64,000 nt of DNA, taken from Variovorax sp. 679. GTDB lineage: Bacteria > Pseudomonadota > Gammaproteobacteria > Burkholderiales > Burkholderiaceae_C. Below the pieces are notes generated by a model. It did no database searches, was not told where the DNA came from, and saw only the letters and a list, made by a program, of their open reading frames with translations. The DNA is taken from positions 546,061 through 610,060 of the forward strand of contig NZ_RXFS01000004.1 of the NCBI RefSeq assembly GCF_003952185.1. Reading direction: 5' to 3'. A program made the translations under genes and the position numbers. Below are positions 8,076 through 16,605 of this stretch, piece after piece; the first letter of the stretch is position 1; each line of letters starts with the position of its first letter.

Positions 8076-8984
8076 ATGCCAGGCACCTTCACCCGAGCTC
8101 ACTCATTCCGTCGCGGCTGCCTCGGCAAGGATGGCCGCATTCTGCTGCTGCTCGTCAACGACGAGATGGCGCAAGAAGGGGCGGCGCACACTGGCGTGGT
8201 GCTGTGGGACAACGGGCGTTTCCGTCCTGTAGTCACCACGGCATGGACCGCCTGCACTGCGGTCTTCCTCGATTGGCCCGATGCCGAATTCGCGGTGATC
8301 GGCGAGCAAGGCCAACTGTTGAAGGTGCGCGCCGATGGCAGCCTGGTGGAGGACGTGCTCCCCACTTGCGCGTCATCCGGGCTGTGCCTCTGGAAAGGCG
8401 CGGCTGTCATCGACGGCCGGCTCTTTGCCGTCGGGACCGGCTTTTGTTGCGCGATGGTAGGCCCCGATGACGAGCGCCTTGACCTGTCGGCGCAGCACCT
8501 CGGCGTTCCCGCCGATGGGCTTGGCCTGGGCTTCGAGGCTGTAGCCGGAACCTCCCACGCGGACATTGTCGCGGTCGGATGGGACGGTGCGATCTGGTGT
8601 TTCGACGGCAGGCAATGGGAGATCCAGGACAGCCCGGTCAACCTGATCCTCTCCGACGTGATCGGTCTCGCGGATGGCACGTTCTGGGCGTGCGGGCAGG
8701 AGGGCACTGTCGTGAAGGGGCGGCGAGGCGCGTGGCGGGCCCTGGAGACGGGACTCTCCAAGAATCTTTGGTCGCTGGCGCTCTACCAGGATGCCGTCAT
8801 CGCGACCTCCACGCTGGAGCTCTTCAGGTTCGGCTTCGAAGGTGACGAACCCCAGTCCATAGGGCTGGACAGCGATCCTCGCGCCTTCTACTGGCTGGAT
8901 GCAAAGAGGGGCGAGGTCCTGCTGTCGACGGGAGCGAAGGACGTGGTGCTCGTCACGCCACAGCGCGAGTTCGTCATCGACTAG
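8076..8984 (+). CDS. Beta-propeller-like protein, candidate immunity protein
   Basis: A 302-residue soluble protein without signal peptide. It is built of repeated units of about 40-45 residues with W/F-D-G turns and paired strands (VVLWDNGRFRPV, AVIGEQGQLLKV, VAVGWDGAIWCFDGRQWEI, WACGQEGTVVKG, SLALYQDAVIATS). That is the pattern of YCF48/WD40-like beta-propellers. No catalytic motif is evident. A propeller gene placed directly after a PAAR-nuclease effector is most simply read as its immunity protein, blocking the nuclease in the producing cell. This assignment rests on position and fold pattern, not on recognised homology. Confidence 0.6.
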   Translation: MPGTFTRAHSFRRGCLGKDGRILLLLVNDEMAQEGAAHTGVVLWDNGRFRPVVTTAWTACTAVFLDWPDAEFAVIGEQGQLLKVRADGSLVEDVLPTCASSGLCLWKGAAVIDGRLFAVGTGFCCAMVGPDDERLDLSAQHLGVPADGLGLGFEAVAGTSHADIVAVGWDGAIWCFDGRQWEIQDSPVNLILSDVIGLADGTFWACGQEGTVVKGRRGAWRALETGLSKNLWSLALYQDAVIATSTLELFRFGFEGDEPQSIGLDSDPRAFYWLDAKRGEVLLSTGAKDVVLVTPQREFVID

Positions 8985-9016
8985 CCGCCGAGAGAGATAG
9001 AGACAGAAGCGCCTTC

Positions 9017-10279
9017 ATGTCCGCCGTGCTCCGTCCCCCCATCCCCGTCGTCGTGCAACAGCACCTCGACAACACCGTCGTCCTGAGCGGCACGCGCGCC
9101 GTGCTCGTGTGTGCGCCCCACGTCCAGCTCCACCGCCTGCGCCGCTTGGACGATCGCCTCGCGGCAAGCCTCGACGGGCTTGCCGTGGCTGGCGATTTCG
9201 GGCGTGACCTGTGCTTGGCTGCGCTGGACGCACCCGGCCCGGGTGCGATGTTCGCCAACACCGTGGGCGCGATCGAGGCGCGCGATCCGGCATGGCTCGA
9301 AAGGCTGCTGTCGATTGCCGAGGCCGTGCCCGAATCGCGGCCGGGCCTGGTCTCGGCTTTCGGGTGGGTGCCGGCCACCGCGTTGCGGGGCATCACCCGT
9401 GCGTTGCTGGATTCACCTCATGCCTTTCGACGCGACATCGGCCTTGCGGCCTGTGCCATGCACCATGCCGATCCGGAAGGCGTGCTGGAAGAGGCCATGG
9501 CCGATACGCAGGACGCGGCGCAAGCGATCGCGGTCGCCGGAGAGCTGGGCCGGATCGACCTGCTCGCCGGGTGCCTGGCGGCATTGCCGCGCGAAGACTC
9601 CGTGCTGCGCTTCGTGGCGGCTCGCGCCGCGCTGCTGCTCGGTGATCGACAGGAAGCGCTGCGGACGCTTGTCGCGCTGGCGGAAGTGATCGGCCCGCAG
9701 CAGGCGGTTGCAGTGGTGCTGGCCCTCAAAGTCCTTCCTGTGGTTCAGGCGCAAGGGCTGCTGCGCGCGCTTGCGCAGGAAGAGGCTTCGCTGCGCACCC
9801 TGGTCCGCGGCGTCGGCGCAGGCGGTGATCCGCACCATGTGCCTTGGCTCATCGCACGCATGGCCGACCCGCAGCTCGCGCGGCTTGCCGGAGAGGCGTT
9901 CAGCATGATCACCGGGCTCGACCTGGCGGCCGGGGATCTCGAGCTGAAGCCTCCGCAGGGGCACGAGTCCGGACCCGGCGACGACCCGGACGACGAGGAC
10001 GTGGCCATGGATGAGGACGACGGACTTCCCTGGCCCGACCCGGAGAAGATCGACGTCTGGTGGCAGCACAACGGCGCTCGCTTTCCTTCTGGCAGCTGCT
10101 TCTTCATGGGGCAACCGGTCTCGTCGCGGCACTGTCTCGCCGTGCTGCGAACGGGCGCGCAGCGCCAGCGCATCGCCGCCGCCGAGTACCTGTCTTTGAT
10201 GTCCCCCGGCACGCCGCTTTTCAACACCGCGGCGCCTGCCTGGCGCCAGCAGTGGCTGCTGTCGCAGATGGAGGCCTGA
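9017..10279 (+). CDS. TIGR02270 family T6SS-associated protein (HEAT-like repeats)
   Basis: A 420-residue, alpha-helical, Ala/Leu-rich protein. It opens with PPIPVVVQQHLDNTVVL and contains HEAT-like helix pairs (residues ~60-300), then an acidic linker (DDPDDEDVAMDEDDG, ~320-335). The conserved C-terminal segment is WWQHNGARFPSGSCFFMGQP, followed by RIAAAEYLSL. These are marks of TIGR02270, a family restricted to T6SS loci and of unknown biochemical function. The unit spacing suggests a scaffold or adaptor. It lies 32 bp after the propeller gene and is followed by a short membrane-protein gene. Confidence 0.75.
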   Translation: MSAVLRPPIPVVVQQHLDNTVVLSGTRAVLVCAPHVQLHRLRRLDDRLAASLDGLAVAGDFGRDLCLAALDAPGPGAMFANTVGAIEARDPAWLERLLSIAEAVPESRPGLVSAFGWVPATALRGITRALLDSPHAFRRDIGLAACAMHHADPEGVLEEAMADTQDAAQAIAVAGELGRIDLLAGCLAALPREDSVLRFVAARAALLLGDRQEALRTLVALAEVIGPQQAVAVVLALKVLPVVQAQGLLRALAQEEASLRTLVRGVGAGGDPHHVPWLIARMADPQLARLAGEAFSMITGLDLAAGDLELKPPQGHESGPGDDPDDEDVAMDEDDGLPWPDPEKIDVWWQHNGARFPSGSCFFMGQPVSSRHCLAVLRTGAQRQRIAAAEYLSLMSPGTPLFNTAAPAWRQQWLLSQMEA

Positions 10280-10282
10280 ACC

Positions 10283-10450
10283 GTGCAAGCCCGCTTCATC
10301 CTCGCGTTGCTGGCGGCAGCCTTCCTGCTCGCGGCGGCGCTGCGATGGAGACGCAACGCCAAGCATGCCGACCCCGCCACCCGCACCTGGCTCCTCATCG
10401 CCCTCATCTTCACCGCCATCGCAGCCTGGCTGCAATGGCATACCTCTTAA
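10283..10450 (+). CDS. Small membrane protein (55 aa)
   Basis: A short frame beginning with GTG three bases after the preceding stop and ending at TAA 10448-10450. The predicted peptide has two hydrophobic segments (about 4-20 and 36-51) separated by a basic turn (RWRRNAKH), typical of a two-span inner-membrane hairpin. The close spacing supports translational coupling to the TIGR02270 gene. No family is recognised. It could assist the membrane complex, but this is unproven. Weighing for reality: clean hydrophobic pattern, no rare codons. Against: short, GTG start. Confidence 0.55.
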   Translation: MQARFILALLAAAFLLAAALRWRRNAKHADPATRTWLLIALIFTAIAAWLQWHTS

Positions 10451-10539
10451 GGCGAGATTGCCAACATGCCTTACGGAATGAATACTCCTTGCGAGTTTGT
10501 TCGGGCGCATTCAGGCGCAGAGCCTTCGGGGGCCGATTC

Positions 10540-12285
10540 ATGATCCATATCGCTGTCATCACCCGGCAAGGCGCTCCGGCTGGTCAGTCCATCTCGGCGG
10601 ACTTCGGCCCCAATGGAGGCACCATCGGCCGGGCCGACACCAACACGCTGGTGCTCGACGATCCCGACCGCACGGTCTCGCGCGTGCATGCCCAGGTGCT
10701 GTGCCGCGACGGGCAGTACTTCGTCATCGACCGGGGCAGCAATCCGATGCAGTGCAACGGCGTGTCGCTGGGCTCGGGCAAGGAGGCCGCGCTGACCGAT
10801 GGCGCGCGGCTGGTGGTGGGCAGCTTCGAGCTCACGGTGCGCGTGACGGCCCCGGCAGCTGCTGCAGCAGCGCCGGCGCAGTCATCGCCCATCATTCCGG
10901 AAACGGTGCTCGGAGGCGCTCCCGCAGCCGCTGTTGCCGCTGCAAAGCCGACGAGCGACGATCCCTTCGCCGACCTGCTGGCGGGCCTCGCGCCGCCGCC
11001 CGCTCCACCGTCACCGGCCGCGGCACCCGCCGCTTCCTCGCCCGCCGCCGCGCTGCCCGATTCGCTGCTGTTCCCCGACCCGATGGAAAGCGGCTCGCGC
11101 AACGTGCAGGCCGCGCAGGTCGATCCCTTCGCCAACCTGCTCGGGCCCACGCCCTCCTCGACGCCGGCGGCCGGCCTCGGCGCGCTCGACGATTTCTCCG
11201 ATCTCGGCGCGCCGCCCGCGCATGGCAAGGCGGCGAGCATCGACGAGCTGTTCGGCGGCATGGGAGGCGCCGGCGGTGGCGGCATCGGCGGCGATCCGCT
11301 CGCGCTGTCGCCGCTGGCCGATCCGCTGCTGCAGCCGAACACGGCGTCCAACGCCGATCCGCTGGCAGCCCTGCAGCAGGCGGCGCCCGCCACGCCCACG
11401 CCGCGCTCCGACCACCTGCCCATCGACCAGTTCGGCTTCACGCCGCCGAAGGCCATCGAGCCACCGCCGCCGGCGATGGCGCCACCTGCGCCCGCACCGA
11501 AGCCCGCGCCCGTGGCGGCACCAGCTCTGCCCTCTGCGCAGTTCGACGACATGACCGGCCAGCCGATCCGCATCAGCGGGCCCGAGGGCTCCGGCAAGCC
11601 ACTGGAGCCGCTGCGGCCTCCTGCACCGGCCGTTGCACCTGCACCAGCACCGGCTCCACGCCCGGCCGCGCCGCCACCCGAGCGCATGGCCAGCGACGAC
11701 GAGCTGCTCGCCGCTTTCCTGCGCGGTCTCGCGAGCACGCACCAGCCGCCCGAGATGCTCACGCCGGGCCTGATGGAGCGCATCGGCTCGATGCTGCGCA
11801 GCGCCACCGAGGGCACGCTGCAGCTGCTGCTCACGCGCCAGGAGTTCAAGCGCGAGGTGCGCGCCGAGGTCACGATGATCGCGGCGCAGGCCAACAATCC
11901 GCTGAAGTTCTCGCCCACGGTGGAGGTGGCGCTCGCGCACCTGCTAGGGCCCGGCGTGCGCGGCTTCATGCCGCCCGAGGCCGCGATGCGCGACGCGTTC
12001 AACGACCTGCGCGCGCACCAGTTCGGCGTGATGGTGGGCATGCGCGCGGCGCTGGCCCATGTCATCGCGCGCTTCGAGCCGGCGGAGCTGGAGAAGAAGA
12101 TCAGCGCGAAGACGGCGCTCGACGCGCTCTTCACCGCCAACCGCAAGGCCAAGCTGTGGGACCAGTTCGTGTCGCTCTACGGCGGCATCGCGAGCGAGGC
12201 GGAGGACGACTTCCACAGCCTCTTCGGCAAGGCCTTCCTCGAAGCCTACGAAGAGCAGATGGCGCGCCTGAAGTCCGACGCCTGA
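10540..12285 (+). CDS. tagH: T6SS-associated FHA domain protein TagH
   Basis: A 581-residue protein. The N-terminal forkhead-associated domain (about 1-100) shows the phosphothreonine-binding pattern GTIGRADTNTLVLDD...TVSRVHAQV...NPMQCNGVSL. A long Pro/Ala-rich linker follows (~105-385). The C-terminal domain (about 390-580: LLAAFLRGLASTH, TQLLLTRQEFKREVRAE-like, FKREVRAEVTMIAAQANNPLKF) is the T6SS-specific region of TagH/ImpI. FHA proteins read Ser/Thr phosphorylation to switch the apparatus. The PP2C phosphatase follows 55 bp downstream, as expected for the regulatory pair. No PpkA-type kinase is encoded in the window. The start was chosen at ATG 10540 because the FHA domain begins directly after it. 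Confidence 0.88.
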   Translation: MIHIAVITRQGAPAGQSISADFGPNGGTIGRADTNTLVLDDPDRTVSRVHAQVLCRDGQYFVIDRGSNPMQCNGVSLGSGKEAALTDGARLVVGSFELTVRVTAPAAAAAAPAQSSPIIPETVLGGAPAAAVAAAKPTSDDPFADLLAGLAPPPAPPSPAAAPAASSPAAALPDSLLFPDPMESGSRNVQAAQVDPFANLLGPTPSSTPAAGLGALDDFSDLGAPPAHGKAASIDELFGGMGGAGGGGIGGDPLALSPLADPLLQPNTASNADPLAALQQAAPATPTPRSDHLPIDQFGFTPPKAIEPPPPAMAPPAPAPKPAPVAAPALPSAQFDDMTGQPIRISGPEGSGKPLEPLRPPAPAVAPAPAPAPRPAAPPPERMASDDELLAAFLRGLASTHQPPEMLTPGLMERIGSMLRSATEGTLQLLLTRQEFKREVRAEVTMIAAQANNPLKFSPTVEVALAHLLGPGVRGFMPPEAAMRDAFNDLRAHQFGVMVGMRAALAHVIARFEPAELEKKISAKTALDALFTANRKAKLWDQFVSLYGGIASEAEDDFHSLFGKAFLEAYEEQMARLKSDA

Positions 12286-12340
12286 AGAGAAGAAAAAGAA
12301 GAGCGAACAACACAACCCCAGCACCCGCGAGGCACCCCGC

Positions 12341-13135
12341 TTGGAAATCGAAATCGTCACGCTCTCCCGGCAGGGCGGCCGCAACTACAACGAGGACGTG
12401 CACGGCCACTGGCACGACGAGCGCTTTGTCGCCTGCCTGGTGGCCGACGGCGCGGGCGGCCATGGCGGCGGCGACGTGGCGGCGGCCATCGCGCGCGGCA
12501 GCATGCTCGGCGGCTTCTCGGCCACGCCGGGGCTGGACGAGGCCACGCTGCGCGGGCTGGTCGAGCAGGCCAACCTCGACGTGGTGGCGCGCCAGGCCGA
12601 GGGCGGCAAGCTCGCGGGCATGCGCTCGACCATCGTGTTCGCGGCCATCGACCTCGAGAGCCAGGCGCTCGCATGGGTGCACAGCGGCGACAGCCGCGCC
12701 TATCTTTTTCGCGGTGGCGCGATCGTGGCGCGCACCACCGACCACAGCCTGGTGCAGCAGATGGTGGCCGGCGGCATGCTCGACGAAGAGGGCGCACGGC
12801 TGCATCCGCAGCGCAACATGCTGCTGTCGGCACTGGGCTCGATCGAGGAGGCGCCCGACATCTCGGTGTCGGAGCGCATGCGCCTGTTGCCCGGTGACGT
12901 GCTGCTCTTGTGCAGCGACGGCGTGTGGGAGCCGCTGGGCGACGAATGCCTGATCGACACGCTGCACGCCTCGCGCACGCCGAGCCAATGGACCGAGCTG
13001 ATCGACGCGCAGGTCAAGGCCAACGCCAAGCCGGGCCACGACAACTACACGGCGCTCACGCTGTGGGTAATCGAGGAGGACGGCGACGACGTGACGCGGC
13101 TGATGCCGGAGAACGTCGCGTCGACCGACCCCTGA
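12341..13135 (+). CDS. PP2C-family serine/threonine phosphatase (T6SS, PppA-like)
   Basis: A 264-residue PPM-family phosphatase. Metal-binding and catalytic motifs are in order: RNYNEDVHG (~15-23), VADGAGGHGGG (~31-41), HSGDSRAYLF (~111-120), LCSDGVWEPL (~189-198) and GHDNYTAL (~234-241). It should dephosphorylate the Ser/Thr signal read by TagH and so reset the secretion system. The start is TTG at 12341 with GAGG eight bases upstream; no better in-frame start precedes the RNYNED motif. It is the last gene of the plus-strand arm and ends 25 bp before a strong terminator. Confidence 0.88.
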   Translation: MEIEIVTLSRQGGRNYNEDVHGHWHDERFVACLVADGAGGHGGGDVAAAIARGSMLGGFSATPGLDEATLRGLVEQANLDVVARQAEGGKLAGMRSTIVFAAIDLESQALAWVHSGDSRAYLFRGGAIVARTTDHSLVQQMVAGGMLDEEGARLHPQRNMLLSALGSIEEAPDISVSERMRLLPGDVLLLCSDGVWEPLGDECLIDTLHASRTPSQWTELIDAQVKANAKPGHDNYTALTLWVIEEDGDDVTRLMPENVASTDP

Positions 13136-13160
13136 TTCCCCACCCGTCCGGCGCAAGAAG

Positions 13161-13184
13161 AAAGGGCCCCGGATGGGGCCCTTT
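13161..13184. terminator. Bidirectional intrinsic terminator between convergent genes
   Basis: AAAGGGCCCC and GGGGCCCTTT form a perfect 10-bp stem around a GGAT loop. The A and T ends serve both strands. It lies between the stop of the phosphatase (plus, 13135) and the stop of the minus-strand gene (13209). Confidence 0.9.
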
Positions 13185-13208
13185 GCTTTCCGGTGCCGAA
13201 GCCTTCGC

Positions 13209-13748
13209 TCAGGCTCCGCCCGTGCTGGGCACGGTGGCGGGCGCGACGTAGGTGTACTTGCTCGCGGTCTTCTTCACCTTCTTCAGCGCGCTGCGCAGCA
13301 GCTGCGGCATGTCCTGGCGGTTGGGCAGGTTGGTGTAGTTGTCGATGCCCTGCTCCTTGCAGCAGTTGGCGCAGCCGTTGTTGAGCAGGTCGAGCGCGTA
13401 GCGCGTCTTGCTCAGCGTGCTGGACGCGCCGGGCTCGCGGAACGGATCGAAGATGCCGTCCGGCAGGACCTTCTGTCCCAGCGCGATCGCCTGCGTCTGG
13501 AAGTGCGTGATGTGCTTCTGCGTGATCGGCCCGTAGTAGCCGTCCACGACGATCACCTCGGTCTGGCCCGGGGGTGGGTCCAGGTCGTGGTTGAAGCCCA
13601 TCAGCTCGTAGTAGAAGATCTTGAACAGCGCCTGTACCAGCATCACGTCTTCACGCGTGTTGGAACCGATCCGGCCTACCGACCAGTCGATGTTGTAGGC
13701 GGTGAGCAGCGCGCCGCTGGTGCCGATGAGTGGGGTGCTGAATGCCAT
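13209..13748 (-). CDS. Peptidoglycan-binding-like protein downstream of hcp
   Basis: A 179-residue protein. The N-terminal half resembles the peptidoglycan-binding type 1 fold: DVMLVQALFKIFYYEL, then VDGYYGPITQKHITHFQTQA, the usual 'number of units, G-x-x-G, aromatic' pattern of that domain. The C-terminal part has an unusual Cys cluster (NNGCANCCKEQG) and a Lys-rich tail. No signal peptide is visible, so if it meets peptidoglycan it would have to be secreted, for example through the Hcp tube. It is the last gene of the tssA-tssB-tssC-hcp transcription unit, 86 bp after hcp. Effector or structural accessory are both possible. Confidence 0.6.
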   Translation of the reverse strand: MAFSTPLIGTSGALLTAYNIDWSVGRIGSNTREDVMLVQALFKIFYYELMGFNHDLDPPPGQTEVIVVDGYYGPITQKHITHFQTQAIALGQKVLPDGIFDPFREPGASSTLSKTRYALDLLNNGCANCCKEQGIDNYTNLPNRQDMPQLLRSALKKVKKTASKYTYVAPATVPSTGGA

Positions 13749-13834
13749 AGCATTGCTCCGGTGCGGTGAGGACGCGTGGAAACCGCACCGGGCACTGGCG
13801 CGCCCGATGCCGTGCCCCGCGGGTCCGTCGTCCG

Positions 13835-14314
13835 TCAGCGGGTCTCGGTGGTGGCGACGTTCCAGCCGAACTTGACTTCGCCGCCGGCCGCGCCCTTGTC
13901 GTCCTGGGCCTTGTAGGCGAACTCGATGTCCTTGAACGAGCACGAAACCTGTTCCTGCACGTCGCCGCCCTGCGCGCCGCCGGGGCCGACCATGGCGATG
14001 AACACTTCCTTGAGCGTGACCTTGAGGTACTCCTGCTGGCCTTCGCCCGACTTGCGGCAGGTCAGGACCATGTCCTTGAAGTGCTTGCCGCTCACGCAGT
14101 TCTTGGCCAGCACCGGGGAGGCCTTGTCGTAGGTGTGCGTGAAGTGGAACTCGCCCGGCGTGGCCTTGCCCTTGCCCGAGCCGCCGCCGGAGCCTGCGCC
14201 CGACGCGTTGCTCACGTTCCAGGTCCACGACGAGATCTCGATCTCGTCCTTGTGGTCCTTGTGGGAAGACTCGCCCTTGACGCCGTCGAGCTTGATGTGA
14301 AAGTCAGAAGACAT
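13835..14314 (-). CDS. hcp: T6SS tube protein Hcp
   Basis: A 159-residue Hcp, the ring protein that stacks into the inner tube of the T6SS. It begins with DFHIKLDGVKGES and has the family core DEIEISSWTWNVSN, GEFHFTHTYDKASP and LAKNCVSGKHF, ending in FGWNVATTETR. A Gly/Ser insert (GAGSGGGSGKGKATP) is common in this subfamily. A very strong AAGGAG site (14322-14327) sits seven bases before the ATG, consistent with the high level at which Hcp is made. It lies downstream of tssC with a hairpin in between. Confidence 0.95.
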   Translation of the reverse strand: MSSDFHIKLDGVKGESSHKDHKDEIEISSWTWNVSNASGAGSGGGSGKGKATPGEFHFTHTYDKASPVLAKNCVSGKHFKDMVLTCRKSGEGQQEYLKVTLKEVFIAMVGPGGAQGGDVQEQVSCSFKDIEFAYKAQDDKGAAGGEVKFGWNVATTETR

Positions 14315-14432
14315 GTTCCTACTCCTTGGAACCCGATTGCGTTCGGGCAGTTGCTGTTGATGATCGAGACGGATGCCTGGGCTGCCGCCGGCTTGCTGGC
14401 AAGGCCGGTATGTGGCAGCTGTTGATAGAACG

Positions 14433-14473
14433 AAACGGGAGCCGGAATTTCAAGAAGATCCGGCCCGTTTTTT
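14433..14473. terminator. Hairpin with T-run between tssC and hcp
   Basis: AAACGGG (14433-14439) and GCCGGA (14441-14446) pair with TCCGGC and CCGTTT (14459-14470). T6 follows on the plus strand, and a weaker T-rich stretch (TTTCGTTCT) follows on the minus strand. It lies in the 166-bp tssC-hcp gap, and could end or attenuate transcription leaving tssC. Confidence 0.6.
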
Positions 14474-14480
14474 CAGGTTT

Positions 14481-15977
14481 TCACGCGCCGCCCTTGGCCG
14501 AGGGCAGCTTCGACACCAGCCGCAGCGAAACCGTGAGGCCTTCGAGCTGGTAGTGCGGGCGCAGGAAGAACTTGGAGGTGTAGTAGCCCGGGTTGCCCTC
14601 CACTTCCTCCACGATCACCTCGGCGGCGGCAAGCGGCTTCTGGGCCTTGGTGATCTCCGAGGAGTTGGCGGGGTCGCCGTCCACGTAGTTCATGATCCAC
14701 TTGTTGAGCCAGCGCTGCATGTCCTCGCGCTCCTTGAAGCTGCCGACCTTGTCGCGCACGATGCACTTCAGGTAGTGCGCGAAGCGGTTGCAGGCAAAGA
14801 GGTAGGGCAGGCGCGCCGCGAGGTTGGCGTTGGCCGTGGCGTCGGGGTCGTCGTACTCGGCCGGCTTGTTCAGCGACTGGGCGCCGATGAAGGCCGCGAA
14901 GTCGGAGTTCTTGCGGTGGATCATCGACAGCAGCCCGGCCTTCGACAGCTCGGCCTCGCGGCGGTCGCTGATGGCGATCTCGGTGGGGCACTTCTGGTCC
15001 ACACCGCCGTCGTCGCTCGGGAAGGTGTGCAGCGGCAGGTTCTCCACCGCGCCGCCCGACTCGATGCCGCGGATGCGCGAACCCCAGCCGTAGAGCTTGT
15101 ACGAGCGGTTGATGTTGGTCGCCATCGCGTAGGCCGCGTTGGCCCAGGCGTACTTGCCGTGGTCGGCGCCGGCGGTGTCTTCCTCGAAGTCGAACTCCTC
15201 CACCGGATTGGTGTTCGCGCCGTAGGGCGTGCGCGCCAGGAAGCGCGGCATGCACAGGCCGATGTACTTGGAGTCGTCCGATTCGCGCAGGCTGCGCCAG
15301 CCGGCGTACTCGGGGGTGGAGAAGATCTTGGTCAGGTCGCGCGGGTTGGCGAGTTCCTGCCACGACTCCATCTGCATCAGGTTGGGGCTGGCGCCGGTGA
15401 TGAAGGGCGCGTGCGCCGAGGCGGCGATCTTGGCCATCTCGCCGAGCAGTTCCACGTCGGGCGGGCTCTGGTCGAAGTGGTAGTCGCCCACCAGCGCGCC
15501 GAAGGGCTCGCCGCCGAACTGGCCGTATTCCTGCTCGTAGATCTTCTTGAACATCGGGCTCTGGTCCCAGGCCGCGCCCTTGAACTTCTTGAGGTTCTTG
15601 GCCAGCTCCGTCTTGGAGATGTCCATCACCCGGATCTTGAGGTTTTCGTCGGTCTCGGTGTTGTTCACCATGTAGTGCAGGCCGCGCCACGCACTCTCGA
15701 GCTTCTGGTAGTCGGGGTGGTGGATGATCCTGTTCACCTGGTCGGTGAGCTTGGCGTCGATCGCGGCGATCATGGCCTGGATCGACTTGGTCACGTCCTT
15801 GCCGATGACGGTGCTGTTGGCCAGCGCCTGCTGCGCCAGCGTGAGCACCGCGGCTTCGACGGCGCTCTTGGCTTCGTCGCTGCGGGGCTTGAATTCCTTC
15901 TGCAGCAGCGAAGAAAAGTCGCTGCCCGCGTACGCGACATCTTTCAGCGCGCTCTGTTCGAGTGCTTCGGTGGCCAT
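14481..15977 (-). CDS. tssC: T6SS contractile sheath large subunit TssC
   Basis: A 498-residue TssC/VipB/EvpB protein, the large sheath subunit that pairs with TssB. Characteristic stretches include SAWRGLHYMVNNTETDENLK, PFGALVGDYHFDQSP, FARTPYGANTNP-like (LARTPYGANTNPVEEF), WANAAYAMATNINRS and the C-terminal NPGYYTSKFFLRPHYQLEGL with SLRLVSKLP. The length is normal. A GAGGAG site precedes the ATG. It is encoded 49 bp after tssB in the same transcription unit. Confidence 0.96.
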   Translation of the reverse strand: MATEALEQSALKDVAYAGSDFSSLLQKEFKPRSDEAKSAVEAAVLTLAQQALANSTVIGKDVTKSIQAMIAAIDAKLTDQVNRIIHHPDYQKLESAWRGLHYMVNNTETDENLKIRVMDISKTELAKNLKKFKGAAWDQSPMFKKIYEQEYGQFGGEPFGALVGDYHFDQSPPDVELLGEMAKIAASAHAPFITGASPNLMQMESWQELANPRDLTKIFSTPEYAGWRSLRESDDSKYIGLCMPRFLARTPYGANTNPVEEFDFEEDTAGADHGKYAWANAAYAMATNINRSYKLYGWGSRIRGIESGGAVENLPLHTFPSDDGGVDQKCPTEIAISDRREAELSKAGLLSMIHRKNSDFAAFIGAQSLNKPAEYDDPDATANANLAARLPYLFACNRFAHYLKCIVRDKVGSFKEREDMQRWLNKWIMNYVDGDPANSSEITKAQKPLAAAEVIVEEVEGNPGYYTSKFFLRPHYQLEGLTVSLRLVSKLPSAKGGA

Positions 15978-16026
15978 GGTGGTTTACTCCTCGTGATCCT
16001 GTGTGACGGTCGGAAGGGTGTCGTCG

Positions 16027-16545
16027 TCAGGCGGCGGGCGTGCTGCCGCTGTCTTCGGGTTTCTTGCTCGCGGCCAGCGTCTGCAGCAGGGCCGGGTCTT
16101 CGAGCACCTTGGCCAGCAGGTCTTCGGCGCCGCCCTTGCCGTCCATGTAGGTGACGAGGTTCGACAGCTGCGTGCGCGCCTCGAGCAGCTTGTTGAGCGC
16201 ACCGACCTTGCGCGCCACCGCGGCGGGCGAAAAGTCTTCCATGTTCTCGAAGGTGAGCTCCACCTTCAGGTCGCCCTCGCCGGTGAGCGAGTTCTCCACC
16301 GCGAAGGCCGCGCGCGGCTTCATGGCCTTCATGCGCGAGTCGAAGTTGTCGACGTCGATCTCCAGGAATTTGCGGTCCGCCACCGGTGCGAGCGGATCGG
16401 CCGGCTTGCCCGAGAGGTCGGCCAGCACGCCCATCACGAAGGGCAGCTGCACTTTCTTCTCCGCCCCGTAGAGCTCCACGTCGTATTCGATCTGGACCCG
16501 GGGCGCCCGGTTGCGGGCGATGAATTTCTGACTGCTCTTGGCCAT
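16027..16545 (-). CDS. tssB: T6SS contractile sheath small subunit TssB
   Basis: A 172-residue TssB/VipA protein. Family features are the N-terminal SSQKFIARNRAPRVQIEYDV, the segment KVQLPFVMGVLADLSG, DVDNFDSRMKAMKPRAAFAV and VELTFENMEDFSPAAVARKV. Together with TssC it forms the sheath whose contraction fires the Hcp tube. An AAGGAG site precedes the ATG. It lies between tssA and tssC, the usual order. Confidence 0.96.
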   Translation of the reverse strand: MAKSSQKFIARNRAPRVQIEYDVELYGAEKKVQLPFVMGVLADLSGKPADPLAPVADRKFLEIDVDNFDSRMKAMKPRAAFAVENSLTGEGDLKVELTFENMEDFSPAAVARKVGALNKLLEARTQLSNLVTYMDGKGGAEDLLAKVLEDPALLQTLAASKKPEDSGSTPAA

Positions 16546-16605
16546 GGAGATGCTCCTTGCGGGTGTGAATGGGGCGGATGAGGCGGATAGAGATGTGGTC
16601 CGGGC

